DNA of 64,000 nucleotides from Bugulina stolonifera (taxonomy: Eukaryota > Bryozoa > Gymnolaemata > Cheilostomatida > Bugulidae): NCBI GenBank assembly GCA_935421135.1, contig OW285192.1, positions 16,531,001 through 16,595,000 on the forward strand, given 5' to 3'. The notes under the pieces are model-generated. The model searched no databases, was not told where the DNA came from, and saw nothing but the letters and a program-made list of their open reading frames with translations. A program made the translations under genes and the position numbers. Below, in pieces: positions 15,405 through 27,982 of this stretch (the stretch's first letter is position 1; each line of letters opens with the position of its first letter).

Positions 15405-16211
15405 AGGGCATGCTACACGAACGCAAAATTTATGCGAATCGCATAAATTTTGTGTTTTGCGATTACTGATGTTGAACTTTTGCGAAATCGCATGTTTATT
15501 GCATGTTATAAATTTTTAACGTTACAAAATGCGAATCGAGTGTTGATTGGCTACAGCTAACTTAAGATGCTTTGACAAGGTGCGAGCAGTTGAGCTTAGT
15601 TTTTAGGATAATAAAATGAAACCATTGAATAAATTAAAATTAAGTTAATTTAAATTTGTGCTATATTCTACTGACCGCAAAATGGACGAAAGCTGTATAG
15701 CTATGTTGTTTAAATAATCCAACAAAAGACAAGCACTGTGGGAGAAGTTCAATCCTTATTATAAACACAAGGTAAATAAATTAAACCAACAGTCAAGCTA
15801 TCGTGTGCATCCTAAACCATAAATTGATTCAAGTCAAGCCTCTCAGGTGCTCGTTATGTATAGGAAGCATTTAGTTGAACTTAGTTTTCACCGAGCAGAA
15901 ATATTTCAACCTGCGTGTTCCGATATATTGCTAAAATAGTAGAGGTTTTACTTTAAGCTACAATATGGAAGGGCTAATTCTAAAGAGATTGAATGTAAAT
16001 GTATCAAAACCCCCAATTATTATTTTTTAGGTTCACAGGCTACAATAATTTCTTGGATTTATTTACTCTTGCCTTGCCTTTAGTTGAAATAATGAGTAGA
16101 CAACTTCTTTTGTTTATAATAAAAACGCAACTTCTGTGTAGCACCTAACAGCGTTTTCTGTTTTTTAAACTGGCGATATTCGCAGAAGTTGTGCGTCCAT
16201 GTAGCATACCC
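15405..16211. mobile_element. TTAA-flanked (piggyBac-like) non-autonomous element, 807 bp
   Basis: TTAA at 15401-15404 and 16212-16215 flank inverted ends GGGCATGCTACACGAACGC and (inward) GGGTATGCTACATGGACGC. The partner arm at about 17040 has an uninterrupted single TTAA at the same place, an internal empty site. No ORF of note. Confidence 0.85.
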
Positions 16212-16471
16212 TTAAGTTAGTTGGTCCAACTCTAACAACATTGTAAATGAAAACCGTACTGCTGCTTGGGAGAAGAAGACAGGGCACTAATAGCAGGTGA
16301 AATGGAAGGAAGACGGAAAGTTCAAAATTAGGTATAACAGGAATAATATTTTATAACCGGTCGTTTTCCAAAGGAAAAAATTGAATTGAATTTAAAATTC
16401 ATTTTTATCAAAATACACCATTATTTTCTAATAATAAGTAAATCGATCAATTAGCCTTGGTCATTCCATTA

Positions 16472-16513
16472 CAATAAATTTATAATAAAATCGAGTTTAT
16501 TATAAATTTATTG
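16472..16513. repeat. Perfect hairpin, 18-bp arms, 6-base loop
   Basis: CAATAAATTTATAATAAA, loop ATCGAG, then the exact inverse. It lies in the interior of the long-TIR element. Its function is unknown. Confidence 0.8.
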
Positions 16514-17290
16514 CAACGGTAAATTGATTTATTTGCTTACTTACTAGTATTACAATTATAAATTTTATATTATTTATTGGAGAAAATATAGTGTATTTAA
16601 TTTTGGTAATTTGTGCTTTACAATACAATCATGTCAAAAAATATTTTATATCTATATGAATATATATGCCAGGATATTCTGCACGTTAAAAATTCAGATA
16701 AGTATACATGTATTTATGTGCTGTCTTCTACCTTTGGTGCAAGTAGAATGAGCTGTAACCTATCCACACTGCATGCTTGGTTAAACTACTGTCATTTTAG
16801 TAGTTTTACATTCTAATGAATAACTGTTCTATGCTTCCTATGAATCCTATCCTACTCTATTTTACTCAGCTAATAATCTCTCTTGTAGGCTCCCTTTGAT
16901 GTGACTGTTTTTGTTATGTTGAGAAGTCATACTCTCACGTCTTCCTTCCATTTCACCTGCTATTAGTGCCCTCTCTTCTTCTCCCAAGCAGTAGTACGAT
17001 TTTCATTTACAATGTTGTTAGAGTTAGACCAACTAACTTAAACTAAAACTTACCTTAGCTAACCAATTTAGAAATTAATCTTTTCGTGTTGGATTGGCAC
17101 CTTTCAACAATATTTCTGAAAGATTTCGTTTCTTTTACCAAAGCTTAAAATATTAATATTTCATCGTTTTCTAACGGTTTTGAAAAGAGAATTAAAATTA
17201 GATTTATGCTACTCAACAATTCATAAAAACCTCCAACGGAAACGAGCACTTGCAGTCGACCTTTTGAACCCACGATGGATTCTTTCCCAC

Positions 17291-17979
17291 AAACGCTGCG
17301 AACCGCGTCGAATGAACCATTCCATACTTCGAAGCGATGACTCGCTTCGCATGACTTCGTAGCTGTCATTCGAAGTATCCCATTCCATGCTTCGCAGGGA
17401 CAGACAATTCGAAGTACTTCGAAGCATCGAAAGCCAGTGATAGATCACTCTCAACTCTCTATACCGAAACTCTGCCAGAAATGGAGCGCTGCGAGCAGTC
17501 AATATGGCATCCTTTAGCAGGATAATTCATAGTCAAACAGAGTCATGATGGAAGGCTTCTCTTCTGTGATGTGTAAATTATTTGTCAGTCAATCTTCCAA
17601 CATTACAGAGAAGCCAGCTACTCTGCAATCACCGTCTAGTCTACTCCACACTACTCCACACGATCAATATCATACATACACACCATCACTAGGCTACTTC
17701 TTTTGTATATCCAACACTATCAGCACATTATAACACTCCACGTGCACCTTTCTAACAACCACCTTTTACTCCACAATCTTGTCCTCAGCCCTCTTTCAAT
17801 ATCAATATCTGTCTCCTTGCATGCGTCTTCACAACAATCTTTCACAACTCTCCTATCATCTATTGTGGTTAAGAATGCTAGTGCTAGGTATACTGTGCCT
17901 GATACTGACTAATTATTGAAGTGTTTAGTTTTTTTTTTCTTTATTTCTATGTCTGCTTCTTCTTTACATCTATGAATAT
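17291..17979. other. Spacer with clustered TTCGAAG motifs, no gene
   Basis: 17325-17435 repeats short CTTCGAAG/GCTTCGCA motifs in both orientations, perhaps an old terminal inverted structure. The rest to 17979 shows no recognisable feature. Confidence 0.35.
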
Positions 17980-19552
17980 TGTAATGTTTCTGAGTTAGAT
18001 GATCATAAGGTGGTAGAGGCCGACCAAGTGTACCTTCTGCTCATTACATAAAAGAGTGAACAGTTATAGGACGTGCTCTTATTAGTGTAGATTGTAGATT
18101 ATCTTAGACGTAGGCCGATGCCGAGACTCATTGGAGCTCAGGACCGACGTAGGTCTAGTATAGTTTATACTCCGAGGGAGTGATCTGTAGAGTTTATACT
18201 CCAAGGGAGTGTAGTGAAGAAGATCTAACCTTGAGAACCTAAGTCCGACGCTAGGTTCATTTAGAACCCGGGATCGGCCTAAGCCTAAGGGGTGGATAGA
18301 GATATGCTTAGCCTAGGATGAGGTGAACTCGAGCCGTACTGAATCCAAAGGAACAATATGTCTGGTTCCGCCCGACCTGGCCATATGAAAAGGTCGGCCA
18401 TGGCACAAAAAGTGCTTACAATAGGTAAAAACATGTCGTGTGTAAATATGAGCTAAATCCATAAGGTCGGCAACGTAGTTACAGTATAAAGTGGCAAAAA
18501 GACTCTAACAATATGCAATCAAGCAAGGACAGACAATTACTAAATAAGTATAAATGTGGGAAAAACCAAGTTGCAATAGAGAGTAATTCCAAGACTTGAT
18601 TGCTAATACAGACATGTATATAGGACACGCAGTGGATAATAGGGTATTGAATGCATAGATAATAATAGGTAGACAATGCATGGATATGTGAATAACAGTA
18701 TATGAATAAGGTAAATTGTCAGCTAATGATATTGTTAGTGTGGCTGGCCTAGGTGCCCATGGGCGTTTCTAGCTATTGTCGCAGGAGTCGTGCGACCCCC
18801 CTTTGCACTAACCAGAAGTCAAAACGGATTATGTACTACACTGTCTTTAGTCTTGTTGGTTGTCAGGGCAACCAGCAATAGCCTGTGTGCACCGTCTAAA
18901 ATGAAAAGTTGTGTCACCCACCATACCTATTTCATAGAGTTTAGTATACCAAATTCTACGAATCTTTGCTAACTTGATCCTTTCTCTCAATCGTTGTGAG
19001 TTGCATAGAAAAAACTACCATTCATGTTTGGATTGAGAGTTTTATGGCAAATTTGCTGCCACTACTCATTTACTTGACTTTTTGAAGTGAGAATGCAACA
19101 TTTTGTGTCAACATGATATATAACTGACTTTTGTTGTAGTAGAAGTAGTCTAATACTACTGATAATAAAATAATATAATTAATAATTATAATTTTAATTT
19201 GATAAATATAAATAATATAAATTAGTATAAACATAATTAATAATTTTTGTTGTTTTTAATTGCACAATTTGCTTATTGTTTTACTAGCATAAGCTGTACA
19301 ACAACAACAACAATTAATATTAAATTAATAAATATAAATATTTATTAATTTAATATTATTATTATAGTAAAAGTAAAAATAGGTATTTATTTTATTGAAT
19401 TTTTTATTGATGTTAACAAGGAGTAAGAAGACTTCTTCTTACTCCTTGATGTTAATAATAATAGTAATAATAAATTTTAAAAACAACTTTAATAATAATA
19501 TTAATTAGTATAAACATAATTAGTAAATTTTGTTGTTTTTAAGTCTCACGGA

Positions 19553-19647
19553 ATCTTTGCTTTGTCATTTTCTGTCACTTTTTCTGTATAACTGGTATGA
19601 ACATAATACAGAAAAGTGACAGAAAATGACAAAGCAAAGATTCTGTG
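19553..19647. repeat. Hairpin formed by inverted copy of the LINE fragment start
   Basis: GGAATCTTTGCTTTGTCATT at 19553 is the inverse of 19626-19647, and the pairing continues through the CTGTCACTTTT region to give arms of about 38 bp around a loop of about 20 bases. A second perfect palindrome AAGGAGTAAGAAGA/CTTCTTCTTACTCCTT lies at about 19419-19450. Confidence 0.8.
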
Positions 19648-20065
19648 GGATTTCAACATTCAGACTGATCATGTGATACAAGCCCGTAGACCAGACATCG
19701 TCGTGAAAGACAAAGATATGGACCACACTTGGATTATTGACATTGCAGTGCCTGGGGATGCTAGAGTAGAAGAGAAGGAAAGAGAAAAGGTTGAGAAATA
19801 TCAAGATTTGGCGAGAGAGTTACAGAGACTTTGGAAAACATCTGTAAATGTGATCCCTGTTGTCGTAGGAGCACTTGGAGCAGTGGTGAAGTTAGAAGAA
19901 TATCTGGGGATGATTGATATACAGCGGAAGTAAGTAGACAGGATTCAATTTTCTGCTCTACTAGGAACAGCAACTATACTGAGGAAAGTGTTGGATGTCT
20001 CAGGTTAGGGGTCCTAACCAGACACCAATTCACACCGGCTGCAGAGCTGAGGAAATCAACATGAG
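19616..20065 (+). pseudogene. LINE C-terminal restriction-like endonuclease remnant
   Basis: An open frame at 19616-19933 encodes RRPDIVVKDKD, then WIIDIAVPGD and KYQDLARELQRLW. The P-D...D-I-A-V-P pattern with downstream E/K and K-Y is the PD-(D/E)XK-type endonuclease found at the C-terminus of R2/CRE/NeSL-type non-LTR retrotransposons. After the stop at 19931, the family C-terminus (SALLGTATILRKVLDV) continues in another frame, so there is a frameshift. Reverse transcriptase and upstream parts are absent. It lies within the nested element at 18758-21215 and is dead as a retrotransposon. Confidence 0.75.
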
Positions 20066-21589
20066 CAATAATATAATAATAATTAAACTAAAACTACAAC
20101 CGAAAATAAAAAATAAATGTAAATAATATTGGTTTTTTATTATAGATAATCTACTAGCTTTTTCATGTTTTTTTTCATTTATTTGATGGTAAGTGGATGT
20201 AGGGGTTAGGGATAATCCTTATCTGTTATTAAAGCCTTCAAGGCTTGTTTAGTGAAGGGTTGGTGGTATCGAAGGTAGGGTAGGTGGTTTCGTACGGGTA
20301 GGGTAGAGCAGACAGTTCTGTGGGTAGGGTAGGGGTAGGTGGTATTGGTGCGATGCCTGGATAATCTGTTTGTAACCACTTGTCTTGTTTTCTTTAGGTT
20401 TTAAATATGATATAGACCTATCTTATATTTGAATACTCAATAGTCTTTAAAGGGTCTGGATATGTTCGCATTTATATTTTAATTTCTTGTAATTAGTAAA
20501 GAACACATTTGATATATTCCAACTATAAGTTGTGTTAAACATGGTTTTGTATTGCAATGAATACCAACCTACATAATATACGCCTACTGCAGTCGTAGAA
20601 CTTTTATAATTGTAATCAGTGCTTGGAAGTATGTACATGTAAACTGAAGTATCTAGCCAAATTGAACAACCAATATACTTTAGCCCATATTTAATCTGTC
20701 TATCTATACCGCATGATTAAATCTAGACATTATCATTCCAAAAGTTGCCCTTCCTATACCTGGCTGGTTTATAGTAAAGAGAGGGAAACTCCTTAGAAAG
20801 CTTGAACAGGCCAAGGCAACTCCTATGATAAATGATCAGCCTAAGTCTAGTAGTTGCTTAGCTACACTAGGAAGAATTAGCTGCATACACTCTGTCCATA
20901 CATACAAGGTCGCCTAAAATATATTGATGAAGCACTGAGGTTTGCATAATTCAGTGTCTGGGGATTACTATGGCTGACATGGATTACTCGTCCATTTTGA
21001 CGATATTTTTCACCGGCATCCAAAAAAGAGCTGTTTGAAATACCACAGTTTTGTCTTTTAGATGAGCTCTGGATGCAGCTTTGGACACTGAAATGTGCTC
21101 AGCGGCTTCAGCGGCCGGGGCGCTGCCCCGGACCCCGCCAGGGGGCCTGGGCAGCCCCCTGGACCCCGGCCTGCTGATTTCGCCATCCCTTTGATAATTT
21201 TCTAGAAACGCCCCTGGTGCCATTACCACGGAGGCTGTTTCACCACAATATTTCATGATTTTGTGAAAGTGATGATATCCTTCTTCCTGCTGGTGTAGAG
21301 GTGAAATGGCCACTGGGGTGGTTTAGTTGTGGGCTAGCCAAATTTATGTAAGCTGGCAAAATAGCCTTCAAACAAGCTTCAGCCTGCCCTACAGTTTCCT
21401 CATCATCACAGATCAAAGAAAGCTAACTTCCAAACTAATCAAGGAAAATTATTCTAAATTATTGCTACTAACTTACCTCTTGTTTGTGATATTATAACAT
21501 ATTGCTTAATTGTGTTATTTTAATTCAGATGTGTACATTATATTGATTATGATCTAATAAACAAAATTACTTGATCTGAAATATAATAT

Positions 21590-21802
21590 TTACTTATCAT
21601 TTATCAATAACATGCACATATGGTCCTGAGTCAATGCTTGTTTACTGCACTGACAAAGAGAGTGATCCGACCTAGTAGGCAGTTCGGGTTGCAAGGTCGA
21701 AGACCTTAACAACTGGAATGACCTATCTACGAAGTGAAGGTCTCTGTATATAAATGTAGATGTGTGTTTATTGAGATCCAAGCATGAACTGAGACAACAA
21801 AC
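21590..21802. repeat. Partial copy of the intron LTR-like repeat
   Basis: GAGTGATCCGACCTAGT and GGAATGACCTATCTACGAAG match 6430-6510. TATATAAATGTAGATGTGTG may be a TATA/start region of an old LTR. Sequence from 21803 to 22650 shows no feature beyond GCTAGCTAGCTAGC-type short repeats at about 22338. Confidence 0.55.
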
Positions 21803-22650
21803 ACAAAAACAATGTGCTTTCTATAGTATAAGATCTTTCGGTAAAAAGACCTGCTACATTTAAACCTTTCTAATTACTAGAAAAGCTAGCATTTATGTAC
21901 ACTAAACACAGGCCTATTCTGTTATACAATAAGATCTGCTACTTTGTTGGTAGCTGCTACCGGAACATTTATTTGATAGCTGAAAGCTAGACATTCCTAA
22001 TCTAGCTGGCCTCTTATATGCTGAAAGCTCCAGGGTATTGTTAGAGAGATTCGCCCAGGCTAATGGCTTGGTAGTGGCTTGCTTGCTAGCTAGCTTATTC
22101 AGTTGAGAAGCTACTGTATGTTATACAGGCTAGGCTTGACCCATTTAATAGCCAAAGGTTTGGTAATCGCAAAGCAAAATAGAACCTGGTAATGTGGACA
22201 CACGATTTACACTGTTGGACCTATTTTGTATAAAAATGAGTTGAAAATACTTGTAGATGCTTTGTAGTTTAGTTGGTTATTTTGCAAATTGTACTTGGAT
22301 ATCTATCAGCAACAGATGGACCAGTAATGAAATAGCTAGCTAGCTAGCTAACAATGGTTTGTAGCTGCTACCAGTTAAAAAGCCAAATGAGTAGAATTTC
22401 TGGATTAGAACTACATGTAGTAATTCTACTGCAGTTATCTAAATCAACCTGATGGGTAGAACCCATTCTTTCAAATAATTTAACACATACAACTAGTTAG
22501 GTCAATGATATAGTTGGCAACTAGCATACATAATATACTTCTGATAAATTGAATATCTAAGTTTATTATGCATCTGGAACTTCAGCGAGGACACTGAATT
22601 CAGTTGCACCAGACTAGATTTATGACGTAACTGTTCAACTTGTGTAATAT

Positions 22651-23641
22651 TGTAATGTTTTTGAGTGTTTTACATACGAGCGCCGAGGGCTGCAAGTATT
22701 GGAAGGGCTTGGAAGGTGGTAGAGGCCGACCAAGTGTACCTTCTGCTCATTACATAAAAGAGTGAACAGTTATGGGTGCTCTTTATAGTGTAGATTGTGG
22801 ATTATATCAGACGTAGGCCAATGCCGAGACTCATTGGAGCTCAGGACCGACGTAAGTCATGTAGAGTTTATACTCCGAGAGAGTGTAGAGAAAGATTGTC
22901 TAGCCTTGAGATCCTAAGCTCGACGCTAGGTTCATTAGAACCCGGGATTGGCCGAAGTCTAAGGGGTGAATAGAGATATGCTTAGCCTAGGATGAGATGA
23001 ACTCGAGCCGTACTGAATCCAAAGGATTCTCAGGTGAAGTTACCCGCCTAAAGAGTAAGCCTCTGTAGGTTTGAGTTAGGAGATATTGCTTTATTCAAGC
23101 GCAATCAACAACTGAATTACAACACAAAAGGCACTGCCTTATATACATAACAAACTTCCGGCCAAAAGAGTCCGACATGGTATCGGCCGGCCGACATGGT
23201 ATCGGCTCATGAACTGATGCAACAACATGGATGGTTCCGCCCGATGTCGACCACATAAAGGGTCGGCCTTGGCACAAAATGTGCTTACAATAAGGAGAAA
23301 CATGTCATATATAATTATGAGCTTAATCTATATAAGGTCGGCCATGAAGTTACTATATAAATGGCAAAAAGACTCTATTAAATTACAACCAAGCAGGAGT
23401 AGACAATTACTGAGAATAATTTATGTATAAATGTGGGAAAAACCAGGTTGCAATATAAGTTTAATCCCAAAGCTTGATTGCTAGTATATGTATATATGAG
23501 ACACGCAGTGTATAAGATAATAATGAATGCATGAATGAGTATGGATACAATAAGATGTCATGCATGGATAATAATGTCAGCTATGACACTGTTTGTGTGG
23601 CTGGCCTAGGGAGCCTTAACCACGGAGGCTGTTTCACCACA
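22651..23641. mobile_element. LTR-like repeat, most complete copy (991 bp)
   Basis: Starts TGTAATGTTTTTGAGTG and ends GTTTCACCACA, with ATAT on both flanks (AATATT target). It contains GCCGAGACTCATTGGAGCTC, a GGCCGGCC-centred inverted repeat (TGGTATCGGCCGGCCGACA at about 23178) and GGTCGGCCTTGGCACAAAAT. It is probably a solo LTR; no coding region. Confidence 0.65.
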
Positions 23642-25970
23642 ATATTTGACCATTTACATACATGTATGTTTTCATCAATTTTTCTGAAATTAGTAGTACC
23701 CTAATTCATATGGTGAAAGTCTTACCGATTCTACTAATTCTACTATTATGTACATGCACATGTACATGTAGATGCCTTTGTGCCAGGCTGTATGCCCCCT
23801 CTGTTAAGTGTTTGGGGGAAATGTGCATAAATAATATTCGAAGTGTCACTAGCTACATTGTACATGTAGCAGATTGTGGCCATAGACAGGCTGGGAAAAG
23901 TTCATGACTCACTTTCAAGTGTTATCGGTTAGAAGGATTGTACCAGCAGAAAGTTACAAGGTGTATGTGACTGCTGGGAACACTATTATCAACTTGATAA
24001 TGGTTTCAAGCCAGGAACTGTGTATATATAAGTATAAAATTTATACTTTTTTATTAATCAAGTTGATCAACTAAATGGGAGTTAGGTGCAGAAGTGGAGA
24101 AATTTGAGATAGCCTTTGTTCTTTGCCAAAACTGAAGCAGAAGAAGCTGTCTTCTCTATATTTTGCTGGTTGACCACCCTTACCCCAAACCCCAACCACA
24201 AAAAAGGAACTAAAGCTATCTAAGTTTCTCCACTACTACACCTAATTGCTAAATAGCTCATTAGTAAAAGTACATATTATTATCTAAGCCTAGAAGATGT
24301 TGCTGAATTTATTGCTGCACACGTTTGCAGTTGCTGTTTGTTAAAGGATCCCTGTCACCGTTTTTGTTTACATTTTGAGACACCTGTGCTCGTTAAAGCG
24401 AACGTCATGATTGGTTACTTGAATTTTATTATAATTGGCTAACTAAATCGAATGCGCATGTACACTTATGGGAAAACCCATCGGGTGATCGATGGGAATC
24501 AGTTGACTGTGGACAGAATTAGAATAGAAATTAATATTTTGCTTTTGCCAAAGTGAAATTATTGTTGCAAGATGTTGCTAGATGAAAATGCTATCAAGAG
24601 ATGATATGATACAAGGTATATGGCAAGCACAGCAAAAATTGCAATCATTATCAAATCAAATCATTGAAAGTAAATTAATTTTGATTTCAATTTAATTTTA
24701 ATGTCAATGTACTATGTCACCGTGTAATTAATATTAAAAAAAGTTTATTTATACATGTGAATATAACAATGATAAATATTGTTATTTACCCCTTGCTCAG
24801 ATTGATACATAAGTAATTTGTTAAAATAACATGCTAGTTACTTATGGCTAATTATACATGTACATACTTTACTGTTTTAAACTCTACCAAAATGGATAAA
24901 ATACAAAATAAAATAAAATATTGAGATTTACGTGTATAATATCAATGATTATTGCTATATTCATAGGCTTACATATATATACAGAACCCGATCAAAATCT
25001 TAATTTATTAAATTTTAAAATTATTGCATCATTTGATTGCAGCGTAAGTAAAATAAACTTTTAATGACACTATATTCAACTCATTTGCTTTCTCTGTTGT
25101 AACAATAATACTATGAGGGTTAAAATGTGTGTAATGAATGCTTCTTTTTAGCAGTTTGTCAAGACTATGAACCAGAAATGTGAAGTCCCATCAATGGCAA
25201 CCTCCTAAAGCCATACTTGAGTGACGAGTATTGTACCTTGGACACTAAGTTGACTCGTTTTACATAGGTATACATAAGGTAAGTGCATCATACACTTTCA
25301 AGATTCTATCTAATCAACAAAGGTGAAGTGTTGACGGATTAGTACAGCAAAATTTTCACTGTAAACACTGCTGCATGTACATATTACTTTTTTGTACTGT
25401 GGTTTTTGGAATGTAGCCTAGCAAAATCAGTATCGGTTTGATTTGTATTCATTATTTTCAATCTATTACACTGCACCTAGCAGTTATATTCTGTTGCTTA
25501 GCGTGAGCTGATTTTAGATACCATCTGTTGATGTTAATAAACTATTAAGTGATCCAACAGTACAATAACATGTTCACATAATGTTGTAGAAACATCTACC
25601 AAGCAACATGCTTGAGCTGAAGTACGTACCAACCATTTGAGCAGCTAAATCAATCGCTTGGTTTGTAAAGTATTGACCGGTACCTTCAAATATTATCATT
25701 CTGACACAATTGGAATTAGAATCACGTGTACATGTATAAATACGCCATACTATGATGCATAAACATTTAAACAAAAATGTTTGAAATGATTCTTGCTATT
25801 TTTTGCCCTGTCGTACTGTGGTGAAACAGCCTGCCTGGACACAAACTGTATTCTTACTCTTCTTGTACATTGACATTAACATTATATCCATATTCATTCA
25901 TGCATTATGTCTTACCTTATGCAATTATACTCATGCGTGCTATCTCACTTATATTCAATCAACTTATATT
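23642..25970. other. Intergenic, no gene seen; TTAA-type transposon end at 24341
   Basis: At 24341 TTAAAGGATCCCTGTC is the exact inverse of GACAGGGATCCTTTAA at 38913-38928. These could be the two ends of one TTAA-flanked element split by later insertions (hAT element and LTR retrotransposon), or two separate copies. No ORF in the stretch is convincing. Confidence 0.4.
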
Positions 25971-27059
25971 CAGTGCTCAAAGTGTATGGGAGTTCTTACA
26001 GGCTCTGATATAGGGTGGGAGGGGGGTGCGGGGGTGGCGGAAAATTTCAAAAATTCAACATCTTACAAGCAAGCTGAAGTATATTTTAGGGGCAAGATAT
26101 GACTTATTTGGGAGATGAATTAATATTTAATATTAATATTAAAATTTTCATAATAATAACCATCATATATCATTAATAATAATAATAGTTTATCAAAAAG
26201 GGCATTTTTTATTATTAATAAAAAATACAGAAAGTGACAGAAACTCAGGACAGCCACCAAACAAATATTGCTAGCTCATCTGCCAGCAGCCTTACAAATT
26301 GCCGTTGACTTCTACCACTACAGGAGGCCTACATTACTACAACCACTATTACATAATTACTATTTTTATTATTAGCAATAATAATAATTACTATTATCAT
26401 CATTATTCTAACAACAATGATAATTTTATTATTATTATCATAATTATATTAATATTTATACATCATATGATGATGATCATCATCATTATGATTGATTATC
26501 CAATTTGCTCATCTCATCATAAGGATGATCATGATGACTACCAAAAAAATCACAAAAGAAAATTAGATAGTACACAGGGCCACATAGAACATTTTGGAAC
26601 TTTAAAAACGACTGACTCACTTAGTTAACCAGCTTTGCAAACTTGACTGCATAAAGAGCAGCTGCTACAATAGTTTTCGGCGAAAAATAATTAGTAATTT
26701 ACTGATTGAAACTCAAGAGTATGGAAAGAAAACAAGTTCAACTTGTTCCGGAAATAAAGCATAAGCTGTTCCCTGCACTGAAAGGTCTAGCTATTTACAA
26801 TTGCTTATCACGATGACCAAAAGGGGATTTACTCAACATTGCTGCGCCCTTAGCTTTGTCGTTAAACTAATACTATCACGCGATTTCATATGAGCAACAT
26901 GCCAGACTCTTGATTGTTTTCGACTTTCCCAGCATCTGCGTATGGGAAAACCCAACTTTGGCGCATTATATTGTTAGGGCTCGGCGAGCCTAGAAGAAAG
27001 CCATGACGATTTCTTACAGGCTCGCCGAGCCTGAGCGAGCCGGTACACTTTGAGCACTG
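25971..27059. mobile_element. hAT-type non-autonomous element, 1089 bp
   Basis: Ends CAGTGCTCAAAGTGTA (left) and the same 16 bases inward at the right. A perfect 8-bp duplication CTTATATT flanks it (25963-25970, 27060-27067). The interior has ATT-rich simple sequence (about 26330-26480) and a GAGCCTGAGCGAGCC-type inverted motif near the right end. No transposase. Confidence 0.88.
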
Positions 27060-27280
27060 CTTATATTGTGTTATTGTGTGCCTTTATTATACCTGTCAAT
27101 CAGACTATTGGAATTACAACTGTATTGCAACGAAATATATAAAAAAAGAGTACATATATTTATATTAAATGCTTACCATGCTGAGTATTGTGGTAGCTGA
27201 CAATCTGGCCATAAACTAAGCTCATGTTTCTTTAGTAAATGAAATTTATGAAATGAAAATCCAACTTTCGAACGCCATGA

Positions 27281-27982
27281 TGTTATACATTATATTTGCA
27301 CATATTGTTATATCGCCACAGTTCAGGCGACCTACTGTTGATCCAACAACACTAGAGTAGAATATACTAATTATGTATTGCAATAGCTATTGAGAGAACA
27401 TCTATTAACTATATCAGTAATTTATCTTACTACCAGCACATGTAGTAACAATACATGTTAATGTTGATGTCTAAATAACCACAACTATTTATCATCAATT
27501 GTAAGAGATAGGATGCAGGATATAGGCCTATTATTATGCCATCTCCCAAGGTAGCACAAATGTATAATATAATATTACTGCCAAAGATGCCTGCGTTCAT
27601 GGTACAGTAACTATTGACCTCATTCTCCTTATACGGGTAGCCGGTTGTCATATACATGTAGATACAGCAGAGAATGAGACTGTAACTCACTATTGGTTAT
27701 AAGGTAGTTACAGGCTTCTTATATGGTGTGGGATCAGATTCTTAGATGCTGTTTGACCAGAAGTATATGCTGGTACAATAGACTCCTCCTACTGCTGAGT
27801 TGGCAACCTTTGGGCTTTCAGAAGTAGAAGACACTCTTGTGCAAGCTATCACCGAAGGCAGACGTGTCTAGAGGTCTACAACAGAGTCAACAATAAATCC
27901 TTAAGGTAATTATAATTAGTACTAACATTACAGAGTTTAATAGCTACTGTACAAATTATATCTACAACATAGTAGTATAATA
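27281..27982 (+). repeat. 5' LTR of the Ty3/gypsy-like element
   Basis: Begins TGTTATACATTATATTTGC and ends TAGTAGTATAATA; matched by the 3' copy with about 97% identity by eye. It holds an insertion of about 13 bp around 27527 relative to the 3' copy. The sequence after it (TGGGGGAGGTTTTGG) is a weak primer-binding-site candidate. Confidence 0.8.

Larger units (their letters stand above)
15128..17290. mobile_element. Non-autonomous element with long inverted arms, carrying a TTAA insert
   Basis: 15128-15404 plus 16216-16320 (left) is the inverse of about 16930-17290 (right): GTGGGAA-GAATCCATC, GTCGACTGCAAGTGCTCGTT, CAAAACCGTTAGATG-like and GGCACTAATAGCAGGTGAA blocks appear on both sides. 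The left arm is split by the element at 15405-16211. The interior (about 16320-16930) is AT-rich without a gene. No target duplication is clear. The sequence after 17290 is rich in TTCGAAG motifs. Confidence 0.75.
18758..21215. mobile_element. Nested element with CA(G/T)GGGCGTTTCTAG ends
   Basis: Left end CATGGGCGTTTCTAG and right end (inward) CAGGGGCGTTTCTAG, inserted in the LTR-like repeat with GTGCC repeated on both sides. It contains AT-rich sequence, a LINE remnant (about 19610-20065), a GGTAGGGTA-type short repeat (about 20262-20345) and a GC-rich imperfect palindrome near the right end (about 21110-21172, GGGGGCCTGGGCAGCCCCCT). The superfamily is uncertain. Confidence 0.65.
17980..21248. 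mobile_element. LTR-like repeat split by a nested 2.5-kb element
   Basis: Left part 17980-18757 begins TGTAATGTTTCTG; right part 21216-21248 ends TTTCACCACA. Flanks are ATAT on both sides (target AATATT), a 4-bp duplication. Relative to the copy at 22651 it lacks about 200 bp in the middle. TG...CA ends suggest a solo LTR. No internal coding region is seen. Confidence 0.65.

Noticed and set aside
26299..26628. ORF rich in Ile/Asn/Tyr
   Set aside because: Translation of an ATT/ATC simple-sequence stretch within a hAT-type element.
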